DNA of 64,000 nt. Source: Beroe ovata (lineage: Eukaryota; Ctenophora; Nuda; Beroida; Beroidae). The notes under the pieces are model-generated. The model was not told the origin of the DNA. It saw only the letters and a program-made list of their open reading frames with translations, and searched no databases. Location: NCBI GenBank assembly GCA_946803715.1, contig CAMPET010000033.1, positions 194,885 through 258,884 on the forward strand, written 5' to 3'. Below, in pieces: positions 46,283 through 57,089 of this stretch; position 1 is the stretch's first letter, and each line of letters begins with the position of its first letter. Position numbers and translations under genes: made by a program.

Positions 46283-47103
46283 TACACACATACACACACG
46301 TCACACACCCACTTTAATTATGTTCATTGCACTACCGAGACAAATTCATTAAAGAACACGGCTCGTGATTAGATAAAATATTCCACGATTTGGCGAATTA
46401 TAAACTTTTCCATGGTTACCTGAACCGAGGATATTTTCTTGTAGGAAAGTGGAAAAACCAGTGCCACATATCTGTTCAGTGAGATACACAGTACAGACAA
46501 AAGGGAGGTCAGGAGGGTGGTGTTTCCAATGAGCCCTGGGGAACAAAAATATGTCATTTTCGGAGGAGAAATCGCATATTTGTGCCATTCCTTTTAACCC
46601 AGACGGTAAATCTCAAGTGTCACATGTTCGTGTACATGGACATTTTTCTACCTGTGATATCACACATGACATCCCCGAGGAAGAAGACTGCTGATCCTGA
46701 GAGGAATGAGATGGAGGACGGAAGAATGGACACAACGCCAGAAGTGAAATCTGTCAGCGCCAAACTGCAATGGGGATTTGTGACGAAAAATCATATCTAA
46801 TTACTGCCAGAATTCTTCCGACCCGCGAGAGAAGAATTCCGACAATTTGGACAAAACGATTCATCGTACTTATATAATATTTTTAGGGAAAATTGAAGAA
46901 GAATTTAGCCGGAACCTGGCAATGAAGACAGTTGAAGAAGTAGCTTTGATACGTGTGATAATGACAATTTCCACGAAATTGACAGCAATGATGTAGATCG
47001 ATAGGAAGAGATACACGACTCCCAGAACAGTCGTGTTGATCTCCACATTGCCTCCTTGTTGAGTGGAGGATACGACACTTTCTGTTACTCCTTCATCAGA
47101 CAT
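44817..47103 (-). CDS. Class A (rhodopsin-type) G protein-coupled receptor
   Basis: Seven-helix plasma-membrane receptor; the ligand cannot be told. Six minus-strand exons join in phase: 47103-46916, 46764-46652, 46535-46420, 46086-46010, 45816-45648 and 45377-44817, giving 407 residues. TM1 starts near residue 26 (N-glycosylation site NTT at 23-25). TM2 has LALTD, the ECL1 region has Cys98, and TM3 ends in NRY (121-123), a variant of DRY. TM4 has Trp in AIWVI, ECL2 has Cys, TM5 follows, and intracellular loop 3 is long and basic (222-288). TM6 (about 290-317) lacks the usual CWxP, reading CYAINYFF. TM7 carries NPVIY (349-353). The tail is about 50 residues and Ser/Cys-rich. It could couple to a Gq-type alpha subunit, but nothing here shows that. 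Introns carry a CA microsatellite with a gap and a dispersed repeat. Confidence 0.9.
45415..45547 (+). repeat. Dispersed repeat family B, copy 1
   Basis: It lies in the last GPCR intron. ATCAATGAGACGCACC, TCCTGGCCTA, CGTAGAATTCAAATC and AGCTCATCGGGAA all have counterparts in the same order at 53825-53962. Confidence 0.8.
46167..46300. repeat. CA microsatellite with a 28-base gap
   Basis: A CA run flanks undetermined bases 46206-46233 inside a GPCR intron. Open frames reported across it are not genes. Confidence 0.9.
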
Positions 47104-47154
47104 CGTGAACCATCAATTCCTGGGACCGTGTAAAATATATAGCGTTGCTATTGC

Positions 47155-47214
47155 TGATCGTTGTTGAGGTTGCTATGATGCACTAGTGCATCATAGCAAC
47201 CTCAACAACGATCA
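47155..47214. repeat. 60-bp perfect palindrome without spacer
   Basis: TGATCGTTGTTGAGG at the left is exactly complementary to CCTCAACAACGATCA at the right. The arms meet at CACTAGTG with no spacer. It lies about 50 bp upstream of the GPCR start codon, so it is probably in that gene's promoter or 5' UTR. Confidence 0.97.
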
Positions 47215-47749
47215 CAGTGCCAACAACATAACTGACAGCAACGGCAATCACAGGAATGTAAAACCCTTACCACAGACACAAAAGGGGCTATAGGATTAGG
47301 ATGTAAGGCTTGGTTTTGTTATTAAAACAATTGCCAACATGGTTTTATACCGGCTGTGTGGCAAACACCACTGTCTTAACAAGTAAACTACGCGTTGTTT
47401 AATTGTCCGCCTCCAAATAGTTCAACAACAAAAACTCAATTCATTAGGTAACACTGGATAATTATTCATACATTTAATTGAGCTAAGTTACTATAATACC
47501 ATCAATATTATTGATGATGACGGGTTGGTCACCACCACTTGGTTCAAGTAATTAGAGAAAGGATCGAAACTATGAAATAATCTATATTTTCGGTGGAATC
47601 CGTTTTAAAAGCAAGCAGCTGCCGATGGTACTACCATGAAATAACGAAGCAAACCCTTTTAGGTGACCTATTTTATGTGAAATCGTTACTAAAGTGCACC
47701 ACACACATTTGATTGGGATTTACCTGCGGTGGAAATCCCCTAATGGAAA

Positions 47750-47915
47750 CAGAGGCAAATATTTTTCGCGGTAAAAAAGTCGAAATTTCGCGGCACCGCG
47801 AAATGAAAAATTGCCAAATTTCGCGGCAGCATCGCGGTAAAAATTGAGAAATTCGCGGCAGTTTCGCGGCAAAAATGTGGAAATTCGCGGCAATTTCGCG
47901 GCTAAAATGGGAAAA
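47750..47915 (+). repeat. Dispersed repeat family C (TCGCGG-rich), copy 1
   Basis: CAGAGGCAAATAT leads into repeated TTCGCGGCA/GTAAAAA motifs with internal periodicity of about 30 bp. The first 115 bp are nearly identical to the reverse complement of 56974-57089. The copy ends at an undetermined base. Confidence 0.85.
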
Positions 47916-48985
47916 NACACACACACACACACACAGACACACAAACACTCACACACACACACCCACTCAAACACCTCGTTCTATGCTAAAGGGGGTGTCG
48001 ATAACTCGTGAAGGAATATGAACTATCAAGGGATATGAATCTCTCTCGCTAAATTCTACAATGACACGTGACGTGTGTTGATATATTAAGTCAATTTTTG
48101 AGCTTTGTCTCAAAGGCAATCTCATTTGAATTATGAAAAGCAACGTGACTCAATTTATGCTTGACAAGCAAATGCTTTTCGATGTCTACCATATAATTTG
48201 GATTGGTAAATGATGACAACACTCAGATCTACATTGAAGCGAAGGATGGCCCACATAAATGCCCCTCCCCCTTCAAAGTCTCAAGTCATCTTAATTTGAG
48301 CTCTAAAACAGACAATGTGGCCGACAGAGTTTCCAAATATACATCCAGTCGATACTACGTCTTCTTTATAATATGCTATACAATCATATTAGGGAACAAG
48401 TGAAACGACTGACATGAGGCACTTGGGAGCCTTACCACTCCCTTTTGGTGTTTATAACATCATCCAGAACCTATAAAAGTGTGGCTATAAAATTGTGGCG
48501 TCATAGCTGGTGTTTCATCCCCATTTCCTGATGACCAGAATCAGCGTGATTTCGTACAAATATTCTCATGCATGTGTATTGTGTACACTCTACATGTGTA
48601 CACTCAAGCATGTGTACACTTTACATTAGTGTATATTTTGGGAAGAATCAACTATGAAGCGTGAGGCAACAAGCAGATATATGATGCACTCTGAATCACA
48701 TTAAAGAGACGCGGACGAAGAAAAATCATGTAGATTTGAAGCACAGTGATTCTCCTGCTTTTGTTATGTTCTTACACGTCTAACCATCGTTTTACCACTT
48801 TGAACTTTGGAAGAATAGACTATTTACCTTGTTTGACTATTTTATATCCATATGCTCATATTTTATTCACGTAGTATTTTATTCATGTATTATGCAAGGA
48901 AACGCACAGATCACCAGGAGAAAGCTGAGTGCGGTTTGTATGATAGTCGAAAACATATGGTTATAATAGCGTTCTGTGTATAATA

Positions 48986-48986
<1 letters not shown>

Positions 48987-49027
<41 letters not shown>
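48987..49027. repeat. GT microsatellite
   Basis: About 20 uninterrupted TG units upstream of the type II membrane protein gene. Confidence 0.9.
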
Positions 49028-49030
<3 letters not shown>

Positions 49031-49233
49031 TGTGCACCCGGTGGAACTGTTAGATTGACTAAGATTGTCAAGATATTGGGATCATGTGGTAATCCTGTGG
49101 TAATCCTGTGGTAACCGGGGCGATTGTGACGAAATGAGGAATACAGGAATTGGGTTGGGAAATCGTCCTATTGGTGATTATATGTCCTCATCAATAAATA
49201 ATTTGTTTCAGGAAGGCTGATTACACATGTTAC

Positions 49234-49881
49234 ATGGCTAGGAAGCTGTTAAGAATCTTGCTACACGGAATGATAGCAGTCTCTGTGGTCTGGTTCATGA
49301 TGAATATCGTGCATCCAAAGATGCTGGAAAATGGGCAATACACGGAGCGATCATGGGATCGAGTTAAAGAACAGTTTCAAAATTCGGATCAGAATACGGA
49401 TCAGAATGATCAACAGATGTTCAATCTACAAAATATAGAAGCGGACAGTTTTCTAAGGGTGGATCAGCGTGTAGTAATGGACTCAAGAAACAAGTTTGTA
49501 CCTGCGGAACCATACCAAAAACCTGATGTCAGGATGGTTAATTCTCAGGATGATAAACAAAATGCCATTGATCATGATGCCATTGATCATGATGCCATTG
49601 ATCATGATGCCGTTGATCATGATGCCGTTGATGGAGGTGAAAATGGGCAACCTGGTGATCATAGTGATGTCGTTAATCTTAGTGATGATGACAATGACTC
49701 GAAAAATCCCGAGAGGGATGCGAAAGACCAAGAGTCTCTGCAAGATGGAGAAGTTCCAAGTAATGAAGAAGGTCCAAGTGATGAAGAAGTAACTTCTCCA
49801 TCAGCTGCATCATCAGCTGCATCAACCACTGATCAGTCTACAACGAGTGATGTAGGACCTAGTTCAGAAATAGCACGATAA
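49234..49881 (+). CDS. Small type II membrane protein with acidic repeat tail
   Basis: A 215-residue protein I do not recognise. A short basic N-terminus (ARK) precedes one hydrophobic helix (about 9-24, HGMIAVSVVWFMMNIV), typical of a Golgi signal anchor, so the rest is predicted to be lumenal or extracellular. The tail is hydrophilic, Asp/Glu/Gln/Ser-rich and probably disordered. Residues about 111-133 repeat a DHDAI(V) pentad, encoded by a 15-bp minisatellite. There is no catalytic domain: it looks like the stem of a Golgi enzyme without the enzyme. Single coding exon; a splice acceptor at 49210-49211 suggests a 5' UTR intron, and AATAAA at 50251 a 3' UTR of about 370 bases. Confidence 0.65.
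   Translation: MARKLLRILLHGMIAVSVVWFMMNIVHPKMLENGQYTERSWDRVKEQFQNSDQNTDQNDQQMFNLQNIEADSFLRVDQRVVMDSRNKFVPAEPYQKPDVRMVNSQDDKQNAIDHDAIDHDAIDHDAVDHDAVDGGENGQPGDHSDVVNLSDDDNDSKNPERDAKDQESLQDGEVPSNEEGPSDEEVTSPSAASSAASTTDQSTTSDVGPSSEIAR
49563..49633 (+). repeat. 15-bp coding minisatellite
   Basis: About five copies of GATGCC(A/G)TTGATCAT lie in frame and encode the DAIDH/DAVDH repeats. The early copies are identical, and the last two share one A-to-G change. Confidence 0.95.
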
Positions 49882-52800
49882 TATAGCACTACCATGACAA
49901 TATATACGAAACTACATATAAGTGAACTGTCACATTTCATCATCTTGAGACGACCACACTGTATCTCTATTCAAGTTTAATTTCAATCAAATTTTTATAT
50001 TGTCGACGTGAACAGTACCTATAGACTTATGTAGTTTCTTATTCGGGTCTATGATAATCGTTGTCACCTGATCAAGCAGACAAAAAGGAAAGAAAATCAT
50101 GCAATATTTCTGACAAGTATCTTTTGCAAGGCTTCATAATATCCAAGTCATAATACTCGACAAATACTGAAAAGCAATATAAATTCGAAACTGCTTAAGC
50201 GCTTTGTTGTTATGTAATTAATTAACAACCGATGAGAGGTGGGGGTCTATAATAAATCAACGTGAACTGTAACATGTTATGTAGATACAGCTAGCAACAA
50301 CTATTATTATTGAGCTGTGTACAATGGAAATTATTCTAAAGTGTCTGTGTGCTATCAGATGAGAACTTAGTGTGTTGTAGTTCGTGGATAGAAGTCTAGC
50401 TCACTTCTATGTGATTACAATTCTCGACTTTGGATTCATAGAAAGGAAGGGTGGACATCGATAAGAATTAAGAAGAGAATTGCAGCAATATAGCGATTAA
50501 TAGCGAGTAACTGTGAAGTGTTATGATATATGCACGACATTATGCTATTTAAGCATTAAATAATGCGATAAAATGAACGGTGACAGGCTGATAACTTAAG
50601 AAATATTTTTCATGAAAACTTCCATAGGAAAACTCAAAACTTCCCACTTATGCATAGTGAGCATTGAGTGCGCGTGCATGACCCAGCTATCTATGTGACT
50701 GAATGTGAGAAGCGTGCAATCACTCCGATCCGCACACGCGCATAGGCGTGGTGTAACAGATTTCCTGCTGTGTGAGAATTACAAAACAACACTCATGCAA
50801 TTGTATCAAATGATAGGGTAGGGGGTCAGACACACACACGCGCGCGCAATCTCGGTAATGATAATAAAGCATGTGTGTGGTTAAATAAACCACGTGCAAA
50901 TTGACACGTGTGTTTATCTCAGCTGGCTATACAGCCAGTGATGCATGTATAATTGCACTAACTTTTGGGTAAATCAAAATTAACCGTTATCACGAGTCAA
51001 CTTTATATCAGTAGTGGTGTATAGCGTCATGCTTGGAGACTACAGCTTTAATTGCTGCACACACGAAATATTACCTTGATACCTCAAGGATCAAGCTCAT
51101 GAGCCTCAGCTAATCGACTTGTCAGTGCCAACACCGCCTTTAATTAACAGGAAAACCGATACCACTATATTCGCAGGCAGAGGCTGGCATACAGTGAGGT
51201 TTATAATGCTGTTAATTGGTTTGTCAAACGATCGTTAATTTCGCCTTGCTATTGACCCACTACAAAGCCCATAAGAAGTCAACAAACGCGGGATTCAAAA
51301 CGAGATGAAAAGTAAGTGGCCGTGGAAGCGTGTATGGCGGTCCCTTTCTTTGTCTCGACCGGTAAAATGACTATAAGACAGCTGCCTATACTCTGAGTGA
51401 ATGTCCCACATGTATGAATAACGTGATATGTGCGCGCGGCTGTTTAGTGCAATTGATTAGGTCTAAAGACACCATGCCATAGCGTGTATTTGTGACACAT
51501 TGATAAAATAACTTTGCAGTGGGGTTATGATAACTTTGCAAATGATGAGAGATATATACCATGTTCCATGGTAATATGGGAGTGCGCGCGTGTGTGTGTG
51601 TGTGTGTGACAGCTGTGGNGTGTGTGTGTGTATGTGTGTGTGTGTGTGTGTGTGTATGTGTGTGTATGTGTTTGTTACCAAATACCAGTGGTTATATCTC
51701 GACAATAGCTCAGTGACAGATGGGCAGAAGTCTCACACAAATATAGGTTAGATCTAGCGATTTACACAAAACACAATGTGTCCGTGTGTGTTAATAGACA
51801 TGCATGTGGCACTAGGTATAAGCCCCCCCCCTCAGTTTGACATGTCAGGAGGGTGTCAATGAGATATATATCGCACAATATACGTGACTCATCTAACAAT
51901 GGCCTCAAAAACATATTCATAACCACAACCACTGTACCAGGCAGATATTATATAGCTCCTGGGTGAGGTTAATCCTGCGCAAAGTTATATTCTGCAGCAA
52001 CACCAATATAATAGGAAGTGTCGCTGCGATATAAAGTCGATATCAGAGATTGAGACATATTGTAGGATGCCTGCCATTAATGATATACCTAAGTGAATCG
52101 CTATAATAATAGAGTATAATCTCGATGAGCTATAAACTCGTATTAGCGTCATCTCATTTGATATAAATCGAATTCTAGCAGTCGACATGAGGATACGAGA
52201 ATGTCACGATGTATTATATCTACACTATGATCGATCATCCAAGTGGTTAACTGGTTTCAGATCGGCGACCATGCAACAGCGATAGGGAGGCGCGTTTGCA
52301 AGTATACTTTCTGTGCTAGTTTTTACATGCAATATCGATTAGCATTATCATCAGAACTCGATAAATTGCCTAAATTTCAGATTAATTTTCAAATCGCGAC
52401 AAATACAACAACTTGTACTCGATGTCTGCCCAGAGACAACAAGACTTTCATTCTTCTGAGGAAATGACAAATAAGCTTCGACGATTCAGAACTTCAAATT
52501 GAATTGAGCTATGATGAATGAACTTTAATTCGTTGATGACCACTACTTTACGGGAATGGATGGAATAAAATAAATCATCACATTCATCGTTATGGTTAGT
52601 GAAATGAATCAAGTAATCAAGTAATCAAGCAAAACTTATGTTATTTAATATTTTTACAAAACTGCGTGGGAAAGGGGTTGAGATGGCAACATTCAAACAC
52701 AATGAATCTTTTTATATGCTAGTAGAAAATAAATAGTGAAATAAATATTCAACAAAAGAGAAAAAATGGGCGCGTGTGCGCGACAACCACTCAGCAGCGA

Positions 52801-53515
52801 GAGAGAGAGAGTAGGGGTGCTTTGTAGTTTGTTAATTTGCGAGCTTGCCACACTCCAAGTCGCTCACAATCTCTGGTTTGACGTAAGAAGAAACATTTCA
52901 TTCTCTTCAAAATTGCAGCAACAAATAATTCTTATTTGTGATAATTATGCAGAAAATCATAAAAATTCTATATCAATGCATAAACCCTCATACCCGTACC
53001 CACCTTCAAAAATATATAGAATTTATCGCCAAAGAATGATCAAAATTTGCAACATCTCAACTTCATCAATCGAAGCCGTGGTTTGGGCTTGAAATTTCAA
53101 AATACGATATCTGAATCATGGCATAAGACAAAGATGCAAGAGACTGGCGCGGGAGACATTAATCAGATACTGATAGAAATTGATGGAAATGAGACAACTT
53201 ATGAAAATAATTACGGGGCTCCAGGCACCTATAGTATTTCGGAGTATCACAGAATATGATCTGAGATTGGCACACTAGTTTGTACCATCTCTCTCTCTCG
53301 TATGATGATTGTTGTCATGGAAACATCTGATCAGGTTTACATTTATCTGTGCATAATGCATATGGGAAGGTAAAAGTGGCAATAAATCTCAGCATCATGG
53401 TTAGGTCGTTAGAGCAACATTCTAACCATGTTGCTCCATTACCATATAACGTACTGGTTAACCAGCCGCAAAGCCAGATAATGTCTAAGGGAAGCAAATT
53501 AGACCCAAACGGTGA

Positions 53516-53592
53516 TCGGGAATCGATTAAGCGTCGAAAAATACATGGGAATCGGTGTTATTTGTAAGAAAATTGGACAGAAAAATTTCTTC
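53516..53592 (+). repeat. Dispersed repeat family A, copy 2
   Basis: GGAATCGATTAAGCGTCGAA, then ACATGGGAATCGGTG and ATTGGACAGAAAAATTTCTTC, align with 23106-23190. Confidence 0.7.
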
Positions 53593-53824
53593 CTACTTGA
53601 GTCATGGGCTAGGAGGAAAGTGTAGTGAGTGAATCCCACACTTCTCTACTTCGATTTTGGGGGTTTGTTACTGAAACTTAACTGGGACTAAGGGTTTTTA
53701 TTTTGCACCAAATGATCTCTCCTACTCCCATACTACTTATAACAACCCTTTTAAAGATTATGCAAAGTCAATGCCAGCCGTGAAACCGCGCCCAAATAAC
53801 GATTTCAAACTACTGGGACAAAAC

Positions 53825-53962
53825 GTGCAAATCAATGAGACACACCCGAGACACCATAAATTGTTTTTCCTGGAGACATATTGAAAATGTTCGTTTCTGG
53901 CCTACTTTATAGCGTAGAATCCAAATCTGCAGGAATTTCAGAGCTGTCTCATCGGGAAATTG
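53825..53962 (+). repeat. Dispersed repeat family B, copy 2
   Basis: It aligns in order with the GPCR-intron copy at 45415-45547: ATCAATGAGACACACC, TTCTGGCCTA, GCGTAGAATCCAAATC, CTCATCGGGAA. Confidence 0.8.
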
Positions 53963-54055
53963 GACTTAATGCTATAGTGAATATTTCTATGTAACAGTAC
54001 AAATGTCACACAACAGATATCACCTTCACCTTTAGAAAGGGAGGTAAAAATTCGA

Positions 54056-54128
54056 TAAGGAATCGACCCAGCGTGAGAAAATGCGTGGGAAACGATAGTT
54101 TTTGCATTTAAAGGCACTAAAAATTGGT
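54056..54128 (+). repeat. Dispersed repeat family A, copy 3
   Basis: GGAATCGACCCAGCGTGAGAA, then GCGTGGGAAACGATAGTTTTTGC and ACTAAAAATTGG; a more diverged copy of the unit at 53516. Confidence 0.55.
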
Positions 54129-55733
54129 AATAAAAAATTCATCGGATGTCAACTCAGATCCGTATATCACTGTTAGCCTAGAAATTAGAATTATGCAATG
54201 CAGTTCTCGAGACAGCAAAGTCGACAACGATATTACGCAATAGCACTGCAGCTCAGGAATCAAGATACATCAATGAGTTAACTATTTGTGGTGGCGGGTA
54301 ATATGATTTTTACCCGACCGATGACCAGCGATCAGTGAACTGCATGAGCTCTTGACAGATATGATACAGTTTCGATAAACTTGGGGTATATATAAGTTTC
54401 CTCATATAATCTTGCCTCTTGGTGGGCTAAAACCTCCCATCCATTCCGCTACTAGTTTATATGATCCCGGTATTTATGTCAGTTCCTCCAATCAGATTTG
54501 ACCTATGCTTCACTACAAACTTCCACAAGACTAACAGGCGTCTTTGCATGAGCAGCAATACCAATCTCCCTGATTAAGATATGAAAAACCAACTGCTAAA
54601 TACTGCCCGAAACTGCCCGAAACGATCTGCCTTCCTTCGACTGAATGTAGATCCATCAATATCATCGCTCTTACAAACGAATAGAAACGTTGTCAAACGA
54701 ATTTTGCGTTTGAGTAAGTACGGTGACATCTATATAACGGCCGAGCTCACGACATGATTACAGGACCAGAAAACTCTGCTGATTTTGTAAAGCTTTACCA
54801 TTTGGTAACCGACATACCATTACGTAAGGCCAGGTAATCATGACAACATTGCAGGGCCCGAATTCACCACGAAACCACGGACCAGGAAACCACGGACCAT
54901 GAAACCATGCGGACTACCGCTGGGCAACACACGCACGCGCGCGCGCGGCTCGTTTGACGTTTATATTGTTTAACAATCATAACGCACACGTATTCAGTTT
55001 TGTGCCAGGTTGCACAGAGAAATATTGGAATATATGCTCTAAAATGGACGAAGCCACATAGCTTTAACAACCCGGTGTTTCAAGACCAATTCTCTCACTC
55101 TCTCTCTCTCCCGGGGTTTCATGAGTGATACCACGCAATTTGAACTTAAGTTATATATTTCAAAAAGGTTGAACTCTGCTTTTGTTATAGTATGCTGGTC
55201 CCACAATTATACCAAAGAGGCGAGAACCATGAAATCATAAGAGAAGAAAATCGGACGGAGAAAACGAAATCTTTCAAAGTGAGGACTCAATTGCGACCCA
55301 TTTTCTTCTCAGTACTCGCGATATCATATATTAAGTACCTCAGAAAATCATTTATGCCAATCTGCTACGTATATGACACGTGATAATATGATACGTTAAG
55401 TTGGAAAGACTCTGGAGGATTGCTGAATATCATACGATTCGAGAGAAATACACAAAATGATAGAGCTCGAATAACACACACACGCACGCACGCACACACG
55501 CACACCCACACGCACTGACACAGACACAGTACACACATCATAAGATGTACGAAGATCCGGTGAAAATTTAAATTGCTCTAATTAGAATTCTATGAAATAA
55601 AGTGGTAGGAGCTGTATAATGATAATTATCAAGTGGAATCATTATAATTTGCCAGGGGTCACATATCATTATGTACTGAGGAGCCCCCAGATGGAATATA
55701 TTAAGCGTAAGGAGTACTCACAGTTCCCACTAT

Positions 55734-55784
55734 ACTGCGCACTCACACTGTAACTGTAAGTAACTTACAGTGCGAGTGCGCAGT
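55734..55784. repeat. Inverted repeat, about 20-bp stem
   Basis: ACTGCGCACTCACACTGTAA pairs with TTACAGTGCGAGTGCGCAGT (one mismatch) around an 11-bp spacer. Confidence 0.9.
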
Positions 55785-56973
55785 AAGTTACGCAGTTTTT
55801 AGCAATCACCTCGTAGAACTATTGGTGGATTGAACGGCCACCGACCACTGGGCCAAAATTGGGAATTACGGCGACTCTTTTTACCAAACTCACAGTTTGC
55901 AATATACTCACTTCAGCACACACACTGGGACACACTGTAAGTTCTGTTGTTTTATATGAAAATCAGTTTGAACTTTTTAATTTTAGAGCTTTTAGTTCCT
56001 GTTGACTAAACACAAGACAGATGACAATTCAAAACGAGACAGCAGCAAGTGCAGTAAACTTATGAATTTCAATCATCATCAAACTCACGCATTATATAAA
56101 CAGTCAAATCAAATTCACTGCATACCTGTCAGTATGATGGAGAAATGAACTGCGTCTCTCTCTCCCATCCCTTTGCTCTTATACATATGTCTGTGTCGAT
56201 CTTATACTGGTTTCTGAAAGCGTGGAATTGTGAACGCGCGCGCGCGGAGTTTTCCAATGTCCATCCAATGTTATATATTCGGTGTACAAACTATATAGCA
56301 GTGGACTGCCGCTGTTGACAATGTGATAACAGGCCAGGGATCTGTGTTTGTGGAGAATGTTTGTGGAGAATGACCAGTGTAGTATGGACTGGGCAAGTTC
56401 TTAAATTCTTTTACCCAATTTTCACCGCGAATTCCGACTCAAATCGCCATTGCACCCAAGGGTTCTATAGACAAGATGACTATTGTTCTCAAACAAAAAC
56501 TCGCGATTTCAGAGTATGCATCTTCCTCTTGCTATATCATAGCAGTTAAACTAACCTGACGCCTAATGCCCTTATTAAATAACACTCGCATTTGTAACAG
56601 GAACATAATCCTTGAGGGCTATGTGAACATAATTGATAATTCTAAGGGCTCATGAAAGAATGTTTTGGCAGTTAATCTACCGATCCATACTATAGTAGGA
56701 TAATGACAATAATCATTATACCCAGTAGTGTTTACCATGGTAATTCAGATATCGCCAAGTCGTGTGGTTCAGTATTATCATCTATAGCAGCAGCAGAAGT
56801 ACGTAGGATGGGACGACGTCATTAGCTCATTATCTCTTCCTATGAATATATTAAAACGGGGGGTATGGTGGAAGTTTGGTCATTGATTCGGTATAACACG
56901 GTTTATGTCGAATCTCCTTCTCCAATCCCCCCTTCTCCAATCCCCCCTTCCTCCCCAATCCCCCCTTCCTCAN

Positions 56974-57089
56974 GAAAGTGCCGCGAATTTCTCAATTTTT
57001 ACCGCGATGCTGCCGCGAAATTTGGCAATTTTTCATTTCGCGGTGCCGCGAAAATTCGACTTTTTTACCGCGAAAGATATTTGCCTCTG
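56974..57089 (-). repeat. Dispersed repeat family C, copy 2
   Basis: The reverse complement of this segment nearly matches 47750-47865. It begins directly after an undetermined base at 56973, next to a CCAATCCCCCCTTC-type short repeat. Confidence 0.85.

Larger units (their letters stand above)
47104..49233. other. Gene-free interval
   Basis: No coding exon recognised. It contains the palindrome 47155-47214, a dispersed repeat (47750-47915) with an undetermined base at 47916, CA repeats (47917-47960) and a GT run (48987-49027). AGGAAG just before the next gene follows a good acceptor TTTGTTTCAG ending at 49211. Confidence 0.6.

Noticed and set aside
46114..46372. Frames over the intronic CA tract
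   Set aside because: They lie within a GPCR intron and translate a microsatellite with a gap.
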